Shown: piece by piece, positions 1-13,123 of the stretch | How positions within the stretch are numbered: the stretch's first letter is position 1 | Layout of the letters: each line of letters begins with the position of its first letter | Assembly: GCA_018398805.1 (NCBI GenBank) | Contig: JAGFBZ010000290.1 | Location: forward strand, 2,728,001 to 2,792,000 | Direction: 5' to 3' | Length of the DNA: 64,000 nucleotides | DNA from: Hirundichthys speculiger | Taxonomy: Eukaryota > Chordata > Actinopteri > Beloniformes > Exocoetidae | Notes under the pieces: model-generated | The model's database searches: none | Told to the model about the DNA's origin: nothing | The model's input: the letters and a program-made list of their open reading frames with translations, nothing else | Made by a program: the position numbers and the translations under genes

Positions 1-199
1 TTATTTTGAAAAATTACCAGATTCTCTCCATTACACCCGTCTATGACTTATTTTTGACACATTACAAGACCGTCTTGTCATTACATGACAAGACGGTCAC
101 GTGGCAAAATAAGTAAAAAACAAACGTCTTCAGAAAGTGTCTTTCCAAAGAATGTTACTGATGTTCTATTGTTGGTGTGATGTTACAAGGACACTTCTA

Positions 200-384
200 A
201 AAATGTTGCACGTGAACACACAGCAGATTTACTTTCATTGTAATATATAGAATATACCAGTTTTTATGGCGTTCATCAAATTTGTTTTGTTGTATTTATC
301 TGCGGCACATTTTACAGACTGGTCCGTGAAAATATTGCTTGACATTAAACTGCTCTGTGGCACAAAAAAGTTTGGGGACCACTG
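200..384. mobile_element. hAT-like element terminus (partial)
   Basis: The stretch ends with a terminal motif close to GGGGACCACTG at 374-384, preceded by a clause about a 'gtccgtgaaaat' and 'ctctgtggcac' type subterminal region. Ends of the form CAG(T/G)GGTCCCCAAC are common for hAT (Charlie-type) elements in vertebrates. No partner end is visible upstream, so either the element is truncated or it begins outside the window. The left boundary given is arbitrary. Moderate-to-low certainty. Confidence 0.35.
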
Positions 385-430
385 GTCTATGGGACATTAG
401 CTATGCCTACTAGCAAGCTGCAGTTTTGAG

Positions 431-463
431 CAATTTTGAGGGCTGTATTCGCCCTCAAAATTG
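431..463. repeat. Perfect inverted repeat (13-bp arms, 7-nt loop)
   Basis: Arms caattttgagggc (431-443) and gccctcaaaattg (451-463) pair perfectly around a 7-nt loop. The arm resembles the terminal region of the putative DNA element described for 431-1060, so this may be a folded-back terminal repeat rather than a transcription terminator. Confidence 0.7.
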
Positions 464-1060
464 AGATTCTCCAGCACCACCCTTGGTAGTAAGGGCTACC
501 CAGAAGGCACTGGGTAATTTAGTTAAGACATCTTCGAAAAGGATGCCGACAAAAAAAGCTAACTACAAATGCAAGTATCTCTCGTAGATCTCAAAGATAT
601 AAATGTTACGAAACCATCTTATTGTCTTTGTTTGAGACTTTTTTCATTGATTAACATCGTTGTTGCGTAACATTTATTTTATTACTTTACGATGTTTGCT
701 GCCGGACCGGCAGTCCCCGGCTGGTGGTCCCCTGCTGGCTTCATGTTACTTGTATACCTTGTTGTGTAGCGACGAAGGACTGAATAATGTATCCTCTATT
801 GTGTTATTGGCTAATATTATTTAGTGAATATACGGCACTCGTTTCAATGTTATCCCTGTGTCATTTCAGGGAATACAGAGACAACACGGGCTCTGATTCA
901 TTTCAGTCTGAAGACGTAACTGCACTCAAGGGGTGTCCCATTTCTAAGCCACAAGATAACCCTTACACTTACTTTCGAGGGTTAAGATTGAGCCCAAAAA
1001 TTGAGGTTTAAGGGCGAGGGTTGAGATTGAGGGTTAAGGGAGGAATTGGAATTGGCCCTA
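431..1060. mobile_element. Putative degraded DNA transposon with weak terminal inverted repeats
   Basis: The left side (gagggctgtattcgcc) and the right side (ggaattggaattggcccta) are loosely complementary. Both ends carry subterminal clusters of 'gagggc/aaggg/ttgagg' words. The interior has no transposase-like reading frame. The only longer open frame (787-1011) looks fortuitous. Superfamily cannot be decided and no target duplication was found. It could instead be an unrelated low-complexity block. Confidence 0.3.
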
Positions 1061-3837
1061 AAAGTCAATGTCTTTAAATAAGTATAGTCTAATATCGCCA
1101 CTCTAATAAAGAATTTATTTCCTCAGATAAACAAATTTAAAAAAGTAACTAAATATCAAGCAGCATTGTTTTGTTTTCTCAACAAGTTTCAGTAGCTAAT
1201 ATGGAAGCTGCAACCACATAAGGTTGTTTTGTCTTCCCTGACTGTAAATTACAAATACATAAGATCCCAACATTATTTCAATCAGATGACAAAGGATCCA
1301 AGGTCTTTTGAGGTGTGGAGCAGGTTTGAAAATTTGTTGATATGCACTGTGCATATGACAGAATTTATACGCATAAGACAGAATATCACAATCCTCTTGA
1401 ATCCTCCAGACATCATGTTGTATGCTACTAGAAGAGAGAGTCTTCCCAAAACTGGCAGCAGCTGTGGGAGTTGATTTACAGTTCAACTTCAACTGGAAAG
1501 ATGCAACAAGCTCATGTTTGCATTGTCATGCATGATAGGCTTAATTTAGGATAACAGCCGATACTAGCCAATACTAGTCCATAACATTGAAAAGTTTGTC
1601 TTCAGTTACTTCTTGACCTTATTTTGAATCGTAAAAAACATGTTTAAATATACTCACGAGCCTTCTTTTATGTGAAGAGATAAAGCTGCCCAATAATTAT
1701 GTGCAATATATGCTGTTAATCACCGTTGGCCAGACCTTTCCCAATTACACCAATTCACATTCACTGAAGGTCATTAAATCTAAAACGTGTTTGTACAGCT
1801 TAGAGCAGGAAAACGTGTAAAGATATAAAGTTTAAATGAGATTGCTTGCTCTAAAGTGGTTAACGACATGTCTGCAGAAAAACTCCTTGATCCAGATCAA
1901 AATCAAAACTTTTTTGTTAAACTTCATCCCACCTTTTGTAATAATCTGACATAAATATAATGAAATAGTAATAATTATAGGAAATATAAAACATATTATT
2001 TCAATTGGTGAACGGAATCTTTACTTGGTACAAATTATGGTAGTATCCACAGGCTGAATCTTTGAGACTGTGCAAAGAGTCCAAATGGGTCTAAGACTCT
2101 ATAGGATCATATCAGTGCTGAAAACGTCTGCCTGCAGTTCTGACCCCAGCAGAGAATGTGTGGAGAACTTTGAAATTAAAACATGACAACAACCCTATAT
2201 TTGCAGAACAGAGGGAACAAAGTAACACATTAAACACTTAAATTTTGCAAGAAGAAATTAGTACATTACAAAATGGTAAAAAATAAAATAAAATAAAACA
2301 ACAAATAAATAGAATGAAATCTTTACTGCTTTATCATTTTTTGACCATGTTCCAGGCTTGCTTTATTGCACTGAAAAAAAAAAAAAATCTGTGTGATTGC
2401 CATAAAATAATATGGTTGCATGAAACAAAGTTAAGTTTTATTAACATAATTTTTTATGTACGTTTTTCTTAATTTATCTTTGTTAAGCCAACATAACTAC
2501 TTTAGGTTGATTTGGTGATTTTCTTTTATGTCCATCTTATAAATTGACCTCATGTTAATTTAACATGATTGTCATGTTAGCATTGAAAAGTTCATTCATG
2601 TTTGATACAATAAATAAACACAGGAAATGTCAAGTACATTAGAAAAATCTTTTATTTAGCCTGTTGTACTGATTTCAAAATGTTTGCATATGCAGTAAGC
2701 ACAAATAATGTTTTGCAAAACTTTACTAAAAACAGTCTACAAAACCAGTACCATGAATTTTGAAATGTTCAAAGGCAATAAACAAACATTTCCCTTGAAT
2801 CAATCAACAATTGGCTTTTCAACAAAATGTTAATATTCAACACAAGCATGAAGAAACATGTAAAACATGAAGCAGCACTTTAAATTGAAAATCCATCTGA
2901 AATCTGACAAATTACAATTCTGTGCTTTCAAACTGTGGCTACAGAATAATTTGTAAGACAACTATTTCTAAATTCCCCCCCCAAAAAGCATGAGTATTGG
3001 ATCCTAGGCCAAAAAATTGCGAAAAAAAAAGAACATTATGACAAAGGAAGTGACCCTCTCATTAAATGTTGATGATTCAAATTATTTAAAACTTTTTTTT
3101 TTTTTTTTTTTTAACTTTAAAGACTCAGGAAATACACCAAGGTTTTGGAGGAAAAATTCAGACTCCAAGTATACAGATGAACAAATTTAACCTAATACCA
3201 TATGGAGCATGCACACAGTCTGGACTGAGAAATACAGGACATGTAACGCACCTTAAAAATATTCAAGGAATAAAAAACAGCCCTAAATAGGAAGTGGGTC
3301 CTGTTTAGATGGGATCAAACACTTAAACTATGTAAATTTAAAGAAAAATAACTTCGATAAACATTTTTTTTCCAACCATGTTTCTTTGTATGGGTGTGTA
3401 TTAGGACAAAGAAAATGCAGAAAACACATTGGTGTACATTTGCCTCAACAGTGAAAAATACACACGTGTATTTTCAAGTCAGAAATACGTTCGGTCATCA
3501 GGGCCGCTACGTCTGCAGCGCTGTGGCTGTTGCTCCGGTAAACGGCTCGTGTGTTGCAGCCCGCGGACAGCTGCTTTATGCCTGTCATCTCCTACGTGAT
3601 GGCGAAGAGCTTTTTTTTTTGCTGCTATAGACTAACTTCTTGGAGCACAACACACAAAGTCAGGTACCAGGCTTCCTTAGCTTCTGGCAGCAGCTCCTAA
3701 CCGGCTCTCTGTCCCCGCCCCTTTCCTCTGTCCGGCCAGAGACACTTGAATTTTGCCTCCATTCTTCTGATTGCGGGAGAAAAAAAAAGCAGGCTCACCT
3801 TGCCTGCGTTCAAGACCACTCAGAGATTACGTGTTTC

Positions 3838-3868
<31 letters not shown>

Positions 3869-4085
3869 CCTAAATCATAGTCAAAAGCCAGAGATCTTTA
3901 AGCCCTGAAATTGTATAATGCAGTAGATTTTGCAGTTTGTCTTTATTTTAAATCCTAATATTTAATCAATTTGATGGACAATCAGACATGAAAATGGGCC
4001 AGAGGTTAAAAAGGTGAGAAGTGCGTGCGCCTGGGGGTGGACGGGAGGAAATACTTCAGGTACACTGTGCAAAATGGGGTTTAGG
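1061..4085. other. No gene seen; AT-rich non-coding DNA
   Basis: Only short, unrelated open frames, A/T homopolymers (poly-A about 2374-2387, poly-T about 3092-3111 and 3851-3868) and a short (GT)n next to a poly-T near 3838-3850. A GC-richer patch around 3490-3780 stands out in base composition, but I recognise no promoter or exon in it. Confidence 0.6.
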
Positions 4086-4584
4086 CAGTGGTTCTCAAAC
4101 CTTTAATATTGCATACCACCTGAGAAACTGTTCAGCTCTCTGAGTACCACCATGATGACCAACTTTAAAATATAGCCATATATGCCTTCTTAATTAGCTT
4201 TAAACACACAGGAGAGATGTTTATTCCTTATTGTGGTTATCTCTTACCTGAATTGTTACTTTACTGAATCAGACATTTACAACTCTGTCCAACAATTCTC
4301 ACATACTCATACTCTCATACAGAGCAAAATAAACACAGTCAAAAGTTGTTACATCCGCACTGCAACTGAATATGTAACTAATATGTAACTAATAACTAAA
4401 AGACACAATTTTAATTATCTCAAGCTACACATTTCATTTAAAACGTTGTATTTATAATGCATTGTATGTGTCCGATTTTCATTTATTTATTTTTTAAGTG
4501 AAAATGTGGAAAAAATGTGGAAAGTCATTACGTTCCGCTTGTACCACCAGAGACAGCTCGCATACCACAGTTTGCGCACCACTG
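4086..4584. mobile_element. hAT MITE (about 0.5 kb)
   Basis: Begins CAGTGGTTCTCAAAC and ends GTTTGCGCACCACTG, a pair of imperfect terminal inverted repeats of hAT type (CAGTGG...CCACTG). Flanking 8-mers ggtttagg (left) and ggttaggg (right) look like a decayed 8-bp target duplication. There is no coding capacity, so this is a non-autonomous copy. The interior is AT-rich and includes a short direct duplication, 'atatgtaactaat', near 4370-4400. Confidence 0.75.
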
Positions 4585-7320
4585 GGTTAGGGTATCAAGT
4601 GGCTAGTATTTACAACTTCACCTTCAGCCTTCTCAGCCCTCACGTGAATATCATCCTCACACATCCCTGACATGGTTTCACCAATTACAAAGATATTAGA
4701 AAGGAGCCTGTGTTTCTTCTTTTATGTTATCGTTAACTACACAAGCTTGACCTGAACCTCTAGCAAACGGGAGGTTTTTTTCACCGGAGCTTTGGCTAGC
4801 TCTGACAGTGTTCAATGCAAGCTGTAGCGAACGGCAGTAACTTTTTTATACCGCAAAGTATGAAAACGATTGAAACCATAACTCACCAAATTCAATCCAC
4901 TGGTAAATGTAGGTAGGAAATGTGAACGTACGCTCGTCTGCCTTGTCCCCGGCGTGAATAGCACTATCTCCTGCTTCTAGTCCCGCTTAGCAATGCAACC
5001 TCCAAGCACACCAAGTACACATGAATAAAGATTGTTCGTATGACTGGAATAACAATTTGGTGTATGATTGGTTCTGGACAGGATTTACTGACCATCCAAG
5101 TGTTATTTAAATGGTCGATTTCTGAAGTGCTCAGTTTGCTTATTAAGTCAATTATATGATAATTAAAAAAAAAAAATCTATCTTGTTGAAATACTTCTCC
5201 ACCCCTTCAATCAAACAAATACATGAATAAAATAATTCACCAGCACCTTAGCCATGGCTTCCATGATGTTTTGGAGTCTTCTTCTAATCTGTCCTCCCCC
5301 TTTATGAAACATCTATCAGGTCATGTCCTGTGAGGAATCCAAGACCCATGAAAGTCCTTTTTTTTTCAAGAATGTCAAATAAGCACAAAGTGTTGATGTT
5401 TAAGCTTATAATGATTTAGTAATGCCAATCTACCTTGAACTGCTACGGAGCACCCTTTGCACTGCCACATACACTAGAAAAAAGGTTTACATGAAAGAAA
5501 AAATTGTTTGCATTATGTTTAAACACCATTAAAAAGTACTGACTGAAGCTAAACATTTATGCCCCCCCCCCAATAAAAAAATATAGGATTAAGCAGACAT
5601 AAATAATGGATGGATGGACGAATAGAAATTAGCTAAATTGTAACATAATTTGGATTGTATTTATCTGTATTTAATTTAGTAGGCTTTGTATGCTTTCTGT
5701 GTAAAGTGCCATGAGATTACTTGCCTCTATACAAGTTAATCAAATGCCATATTGTCTTCAACTACATAAAAGTCAGGTGAAGGCTTTGTTTTTGTTTTTT
5801 TCTTCATTTCCCATGCCATTGTTATATAATCCCTGTATCACAGTAGCTGGTAACCATGGTGACAGTGTTAGCAATTGTGATAATATCAGATGATTACGCC
5901 TATGATAATTAACCAAAAAGCAGAAGAGGAAGACATGATCGCAAACAGGACATAATGGCTTTGTAATGATAGTGTCTGTGTAATGTTGATTAGAATTTCT
6001 GCACATTTCTATATTTTGTTCAGCCATGCCCTTTTCCTTAGCCCTCCTCTGGGGGTTTCACAGTGAAGGAGTGTAGAACATTACCTCTCATGGTTGGCAG
6101 TTTTTCAGTACTGTATTCAAGGGCACTTCTGCAGGGGAGATGCTTAGTGAAACAGCAAGACAAACCTGCAACACATCAGGAACCAAAGCTGTGTGGTCAG
6201 AGGGAAATTTTTCTATGAACTTGGGTACCATCTCCCTTACATTTAAATTAAAAGGACAAAAATAACCACAAACTTAAAGGGTTATTGAAGAGTAAGACAA
6301 CATATGTTTAACTCAGATATGATCTGTACGAAAAAAAATGAAGATGAAATAAGGTGGGTTTTTTTTTTTTGTCTAACCTGAAGTTATTCCACATGTTATG
6401 CCATGGGTTTGTGTACACTGGAGTTCATACTTGGCAAGTATAACTAAGGAGAATGTAGGGGACAGTGAGACACTGGGTAATGTGAGACACCCCCTGTATC
6501 TAAGCAATAGAACACATGGTATCTGTGTGGCAGGTGTGTGATAAACTAGCACAGCTTAGCAACACTGGAGGAAGTGAGTGAAGTCTCATTTAAGGAAAAG
6601 GTGAGCCCGACTTTTGCATGCACTAAAAAGCTAAAAGAAGCACACTCATAAAAAAAAGAAAACTAACTGTTTACAATTTTAGGTTTAAGAAACAATGACT
6701 GTTTCACATGCTTAAAAAGCTTAAATTGATGAGGCAGAGGTCTGGAGAAACATCACAACACTGAAGCAGACGGATGGCTTGGTGCTGTTGACTTCTTTGT
6801 TGAAGGTTGATTAAGTGTTTATTGCAACAGTGAGTGTTGCAGTACACAATAATGAACATTTACCCAAAGCACAATAGAACCTGTTATTTACATGACACTT
6901 AAAATTAAGCACTTTTCAGATAAATCTAACACCAGTGACACATACACGGGAGCTAGAAACCAGAACAGTCTATACCTCAAGAAACTGGTTCATCAATGTT
7001 GAACGTATAACACACTTATAGAAGCAAACCAGATACGATGTCTTGTTAAAAATCCACAATCCAATTTATTTAATGCGGACTGAGAATCACATTGGTTAAG
7101 TTGAAAGAGCAATGGTATGTTATTTGTTATTTGATCTGAATATCGGCACCCCTAGTACTGTGAAGATAAAGGGGCGCAGAAAGGATTTCACAGAAACTTA
7201 AACTGTAACTTCTAACAAAAAGGGAATGTCCAAAAATTTCTAACAAATTTAATTGAAAGGAATCACATTTGTGCCTTCATATAAATGATTAGAAACATTA
7301 CAATATGGATAAAAAAAGAA
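4585..7320. other. No gene seen; AT-rich non-coding DNA
   Basis: No coding region, RNA gene or complete mobile element is recognisable. The segment 4600-5000 is slightly GC-richer and may be old repeat material, but I could not match it. A poly-C run followed by A-rich DNA sits near 5563-5583. Confidence 0.55.
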
Positions 7321-7328
7321 GTATAAAC

Positions 7329-8482
7329 TAGGGATGGGCAACGATTAAAATTTTTAATTGCGATTAATCTCATTATTTCCCTGATTAATCACGATTAATC
7401 ACATTGTATACACAGAATCAAATAATGAATTCAAAAGTTATATAAAATGCCCTTTATTGAAATGTTCTGCTGCCATATGAACTAAAGTATCATAACATTT
7501 GTTGTTCAAACGCTTTTAACATCACCACTTGTCAGTAACACATATTTAGTGTAAACCTCATCTTAAAAAATGCAAAATAAAATAAAGCTTACTGCCACTA
7601 CCAGGGCATTAATGTCATCCATTTTTTATAAAAAAATTTTAAAAAAGTCTACAAACAAAATCCAACAAAATGATTGTGGCTCAGCACAATCAGAACATTA
7701 ATAAAGGTCATTTCTGAGGTAACAGCAGAAACTTTTAACGGGAAGTTCAACTTGGCAGTTGTTACAAATAACCTTGGTTCTGTTGAATCCTCCGTCTGGA
7801 AGAACTTTAAAATAAAAATGTCCATGTTAAAGTTCAGTAACTTTACCAGTCCGTGTATCATTCATTCTTTCCATTTTCAATTGTCAATCAAAATTTAAAA
7901 AAAAATTAAAACGTGACATTTTATTACATTTTTTCGTTTTTTAATCTAACACAAAAAAACAAACAAAAGAAAGCCTGTTTTTTTAATATTTCAATTTTCG
8001 ACTTGGATCAAAAATACAAAATTAAAAATCGTCCATAGAACTGAATTTGTTTTATAATCGAGGACTGGACTTTCTGTTGTCATTACACATCTGTGCCACT
8101 AGATGGAGCACTGAAGTAACCAGTAAGAGAATAGCAGGACAGTGAACACATGGAGCAGATCTGATGTAACATGGAGGAATGACATGAAAGTTTTTTTGCT
8201 GTCGAGAATTTTATTTTATTTTTTTTAGACAGAATTGTTAATATTGCTACCTGAGTTGCTACCCGAACTGTCAAGTTCATGGATTTTTACCGCTCTCCAT
8301 GTCTGTTTTAGCTTTTCCTTAAGTTTACCTGCAAAATGTCTTCTGGTTCCGCAGCAACCAGTAACAGACTTTTCAAAACAAAAGCATGTGAGCAACATGC
8401 GTGAACACGCGATAAAATAAACGTTGGCGTTAATAAATTAATGCATTAACGCAATAATAACGCGTTAACTTGCCCAGCCCTA
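7329..8482 (-). mobile_element. hAT element, 1154 bp, with exact 8-bp target duplication
   Basis: The element starts TAGGGATGGGCAA and ends TTGCCCAGCCCTA, terminal inverted repeats matching at 12 of 13 positions. It is flanked by the exact 8-bp duplication gtataaac (7321-7328 and 8483-8490), which is diagnostic of hAT-type insertion. The ends are rich in gattaatc and taacgcg words. The interior carries a decayed zinc-finger-like exon on the minus strand (7735-7790) but no transposase catalytic domain, so the copy is non-autonomous. A truncated relative in the opposite orientation lies at 27310-27797 and shares the same interior. The exact duplication suggests fairly recent insertion. Confidence 0.9.
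7735..7790 (-). pseudogene. Remnant of hAT transposase BED-type zinc finger (inferred)
   Basis: Read on the minus strand, one frame gives a short peptide with the motif TKVICNNCQVELPVK, in which the CxxC pair is intact. In hAT transposases an N-terminal BED finger commonly has the form KVxCxxC followed by H-x3-5-H. The histidine half is not preserved here because the frame breaks. The same CxxC peptide is present in the second copy (about 27355-27400), so it belonged to the parent element. Family assignment is inference from a short motif. Confidence 0.45.
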
Positions 8483-8652
8483 GTATAAACACTTGAACAA
8501 CTGATTCACAAAAATAAAAAAGGTATTTCTTCCAATAAACAAAACTGATCAGAAAAAGAAAATCTCTCTGGGGACAAACAACTTTACCATCTATGGCTGC
8601 TCTCTGGTAGATCCTCTCTTAACTGACTAGGACCTCACTGTCAGTAGCAATT

Positions 8653-9200
8653 GCCTGCAGGCCATGTGGACAGTGTTAACATTTTAAATCTTTCAATTTA
8701 AGTTAAAAGTTGCTTACTAAAATAACAATGGTAACATTAATAAGAGCCTAAAAAGCTTGTTATTAGCCATTTCGCCCAGTTCAAATAAGTGCATATGTCT
8801 TATTATTTTCAGACTAGCTACTTAACATTATAAAAAGAATATATGCCACATTGGGGGAAGTTAACAGGCAATATGATACTTATATTGCTCGGTTTTTGAA
8901 AAATCGCTGTAATTGTTTTTTGTTTTTTCATTGCTGACCCCACCAGGGATTGGCTGCAGGCCAGGAGGACAATGTTAACATCTTAAATCTCATAATTTCA
9001 GTTAGCAGTTATTGCTCACTAAAATATCATTATAAAAATAACAGCATTAAAATATATACATCTACAGCCAAGAATGCTTTTATTTTACATTTAGCCTACT
9101 CCAGGTAAGTCCAAATGACTAGCTACTCAACAGTACAAAACAAGTATTTTTCACACTGGGAAAATAGGCTAAGGATATCTTTTGGTTCTTGAAATAAACA
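8653..9200. repeat. Diverged tandem duplication, unit about 300 bp
   Basis: Two copies of a roughly 300-bp unit lie head to tail. Unit 1 begins near 8653 (gcctgcaggccatgtggac), unit 2 near 8952 (ggctgcaggccaggaggac). Both continue with gtgttaacat/atgttaacat, then ttaaatct, then a shared tail around actagctact at 8814 and 9119. The offset is 299 bp at the start and about 304 bp at the end, with many substitutions and small indels, so the duplication is old. There is no open reading frame across it and no match to a mobile element that I recognise. Confidence 0.7.
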
Positions 9201-9676
9201 CTGATTTTTCTCCTCCCTCTTCTCTGGCTTAATGTGGCAGAAAGATCACCAGCTCAGTCATTAGGCTGCTGTTTATGACCACCATGGTCAAAATGGTGCA
9301 TTACAGTTACATTGGAAATCAGAAACCCCGATTAAAAAGAAACAAAAAAAAGAGGGAGAATGCACCCCACGGACCTTGGAAAATGGGCTGCAGTTTGCCT
9401 CTGGGTCTTTTATAATACATTGCGGTGAATTTCTTTTTCAGCCACAATTAAAAATCTCCCAAAGGAGTCAGGCAAGGTTTTCTCAGAAGCAAACACTTTG
9501 CAAGCATTGTTTTGAAATTGCTCATCCACAAAGACTTCTACCTTTTCAAAGCACACATCTATGATGTAATACTCTTCTGTGGACTACCACTTTTGGTGTA
9601 TCCTAAAACTCAATTTAGTGGTTAGTTTGAAATATGCCTTTTAAAATATCATTCCTTCAACAGTTCAGTGTTAAAC

Positions 9677-9740
9677 CAGAGGTGGGAAAATCCAGTTCTC
9701 GAGGGTCGGTATCCTGCATGTTTTAGGTCATTTCCACACT
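9677..9740. mobile_element. Partial MITE end of the CTCGAGGG hAT family
   Basis: Starts CAGAGGTGGGAAAATCCAG and carries the family signature ctcgagggtcggtatcctgc followed by catgttttag. This matches the left end of the elements at 30348, 32348 and 50657, but the right half is absent. It is a 5' fragment only. Confidence 0.55.
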
Positions 9741-12571
9741 GCACCTATTTAGGTCTAACTATGGGGTTTCGGTCATGAGTGAGGTTTGCCTGGGTCAGTA
9801 TGAGCACAACAACTGCATACTGGTGTGAACCAAAATGGCCGTGTAGAGAGTGGTCAGAAGAGGGGGTCTCGGTACGGCTGTCGTCAAACTCTTGTGTAGT
9901 TCATTTGTGGTATGAAGGCTCCATGACCTCGGGCCAACCTGACTACAGGGTGCATAGCACATGTTGGAGCAAGAGAAGCTTCCGTTGTCAGTTGTGAAGG
10001 AGAACATATACATGACAAAAGAAGGTCATGCTCACAGTCACTGACAAACTTGCCACTGACCAAGGACTTCCAGCTGCTTCATTTACAAGCTGTTTAGCTC
10101 ATCTAGAGAGGTACAAACAAATAATATAAAGAAAAATGGCCAACTCTGGGTAAACAACATGTAGTTATTGTGTATTGGCATGGAAACATGATGCTCTTCC
10201 AAGACTGCTATTGACCAATGACAATATTTATCATTGTCACATGACATTTGGTGCGGCGTTTGGGCTTCATTGAAAACAACATTATGTGAACACAAACCAA
10301 ACTAACTGAAAAATGATACAATGTGATTTGGTGTGAACTGAGGCGGCACCAGGATGTGCACCAGCATGCATGAAAACAACCTTAGATGCTTCCCTGCCAC
10401 AACATACATGATTCAAAGGAAAGGATCGCCATTGCTTGTCGTCAAGTTCTGCACAAGTCTGTTAACCTGTGAAGATTATAGGATATGTAGTCTTGTTCCT
10501 CAAGAATTAATACAATTAAATCTAATATTTAGCATGACTGTCTATTCCAGTGGGCTTTCTCATGATGTCTCTTGTTGTCCAAGATACAACGTGCTCAGAG
10601 TAAAACCACGCAAAATAGTAAACGTAGTTACCATTATTTGGCAGTCAGTTAACTCGAAGTTGGTTTTAGCTTACAAGACAAATGCAGAACATGATTTATT
10701 GATGAGGGTTGAAGTAGGAATTCAGCAGAGCTCTATGACTCACCAAATGACTTGCTATCTTTTTTACAGCATTCTGTTGTGAATTAAATTAAAACTTCCA
10801 CTTCATCAAACTTAAACCGAATTGAGCCCTCAAAATGCTGACTGGAACTTTCAAGTGTTATGAATCTGAAGCAACATCCCTCGAATGTAATAGTGGTCTT
10901 TGGGAACAGAATGTAAGAAAAAGATTAAGAAACATAAAAATAAATAAAAATTACTGTACTGTCAACATCATTAGCCAAAGCAATGAAATCATTTATTTAT
11001 ATAGGTCATGTGTTCCTACATGTCCAGCATGTCCAAGTAAACAGTGAGATGGGTGAGACAGCCATTCACAGCAAGTACAGGGATGTATTATGAGGCAAGT
11101 GTCACTCTCTGAGCATTTGGAGAGCTTTGTTGCATTAAAGGACTTGATTTGTATTGTTTACCCTGTTTTTTTTTTTTTTTTTTTTTACCCTTAAGGCCCC
11201 AAATGCTATGGAAACGGTGAGAGAAGAAACTAAACTGAGAAGGCAAATGGCTTTGAAAAATCAAATTCTGTTAAGGATTTGAAAATGCAATGGGGAAGAG
11301 AAAACAGAAATGTTAAAGAGAATTTTTTTTTAATGATTAAATAGAAAATGTATTCCTAAATTAATTTTTTAATTTAGTTGTTTATTTCTCCATTTGAAAA
11401 TAGATGTAATAATTCATATGGAATCCAATTTAATACTACTGATTAAGATGCCTTATTACCATTTGAGTGATATTCTGTCCTCCATCAGAATTACAACAAA
11501 ACTGCAGTGTCAAAATGTCACAAAGGGGGTGGAAAAAAAGCCCCTCTTTGTTTCTTTCAGTCTCTGACCAAGGACTCACTTTTTATAAAAAGAGTGAAGT
11601 GTTCTTCGCTAGCATGCAAGAGACTGAAAGGCACAAAAGAAATAATGAATAATCTTTGAGTGTAGAATGGTTTTTCTATCTCCCTTAAATGGAGTGCTGG
11701 CTTTTCAATGTCCTTATGTAATTCCATTAGTTCTTTGAAATAGACTATAGCGTAAGAATGAGCAGGAGTGTGTGTGGAGAAATGACTTTGACAGAATGTT
11801 ATGAGCCCATATTCATATCAGAGAACAAAAGGGGCCAACACACTGCAGCGGAAAAGTCACTGCAGAGGCATATAAGGCAGAAAAGTGGGGGAAAAAAAAA
11901 ATTCTTCCAGCTATGTATCATAAAGCACCTTATTATATGCATTAGCCACGAGTGTTTTATGAATTTGGAAGGCATGGGGGAGTGGATCACAACGGGAAAG
12001 TTTCAGGTTTGACTTGGTGATTCTGCTAGATTTTTCACGTGAGTACCATGCAATGTAATTCTTTCATTTTATATACACAGATCTGAAACTGAAATAATTT
12101 GCATAAACACTAGAATACCTGACCCCATCCTGTAATTAAGAATATAACCTTCTATCCTGCCAACTGAGGGCTGGAATAGATTCCTCGTCCTTTGTCTGAA
12201 TGGCTGAATTCATTTTCAATGTGACTTTCTGATACTGCTTTGACTAGTATATGTGGATTTATTGTGTTGAGGATGAGAAATGGAATATAGGATCCACTGC
12301 TGGATGGCAAGCAAAATTAAAATATAGAAAGAAAAATGAATTGTTGAGTCTCAATTACAGTGAACACAGTATTGCTGACTCACTACATGGCAAATATGTT
12401 TCCACCAGGGTAACTGACAAAATTATTCAAGCTCACCCCAGATACCCACAAGCACGCAGTTAATCTAAGGAGTAGAGAAAATCAAGTGATAGTCAGTGAG
12501 CAGAGTTCAAAGAAGAAACTGGAATGACATTAAATTATTCATTTGACAAATAATGAATATGCGTATGTAAG
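9741..12571. other. No gene seen; non-coding DNA
   Basis: A 142-codon open frame at 10354-10782 is the longest, but its composition and lack of recognisable motifs argue for chance. Phrases such as 'ggtgtgaactgaggcggcacc' near 10330 and 'gtgtgaaccaaaatggccg' near 9820 may be the two ends of an old DNA element, but I could not align them convincingly. A poly-T run is at 11167-11187. Confidence 0.5.
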
Positions 12572-12742
12572 TACAATGGCATGCAAAAGTTTGCCAAAGA
12601 TTTCTGCTACAGCACAAAAATATATAGGAGACAGATTCCTTTCATCATTCTAAGCAAAACTGATACATTTTTTAATTCTATAAAATATTTCAGTGAACAC
12701 AAGAAAGGAACACCGTGCAAATGTTTTAACACCCCAAGTATT
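12572..12742. mobile_element. Old Tc1/mariner-like remnant
   Basis: The left boundary reads tacaatggcatgcaaaagtttg and the segment finishes gcaaatgttttaacacccc. The phrase 'atggcatgcaaaagttt...caccccaag' resembles the untranslated ends of Tc1/mariner elements common in fish. No transposase frame remains. Assignment is from memory of the end sequence and is uncertain. Confidence 0.4.
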
Positions 12743-13123
12743 AGGACTATCGGGTCACTTTTAAACGCAACCTAAATTAGTCTTTGAAATATAACGTTTG
12801 TTTGCAGTCAATGTTAGGAGCAGATTGTGTAAATGTTTTATAAATACTCCTATATTAGCTCTTCTAAACATTGACTCAGCATTTTCCTTTTTTCCATTTA
12901 CATTTTTCAATCAAGTACACATGCTAATACTTACATGTTTACAAACAAAATTACAAACACGATTATGACAAACAGATACCAATACAGATAAATAGAATTA
13001 AAAGATAAATAGTACACATGTTTTGATATTACAAGCTGTAGAAATTGATTGGGGGAGGGTAAATCTGTGTAAATAATAAAGGGCGAAGGTACATATACAT
13101 ACATATATATGTTAAGTATAGTA

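Noticed and set aside
3490..3780. GC-richer patch as a CpG-island promoter
   Set aside because: CpG enrichment is modest, no core promoter element or adjacent first exon could be recognised.
10354..10782. 142-codon open frame on the plus strand
   Set aside because: No known motif, no splice or promoter context, composition like random AT-rich DNA.
12900..13100. Possible regulatory region upstream of the TTAA element exon
   Set aside because: Only AT-rich sequence outside the element boundary; no evidence that it drives the exon.
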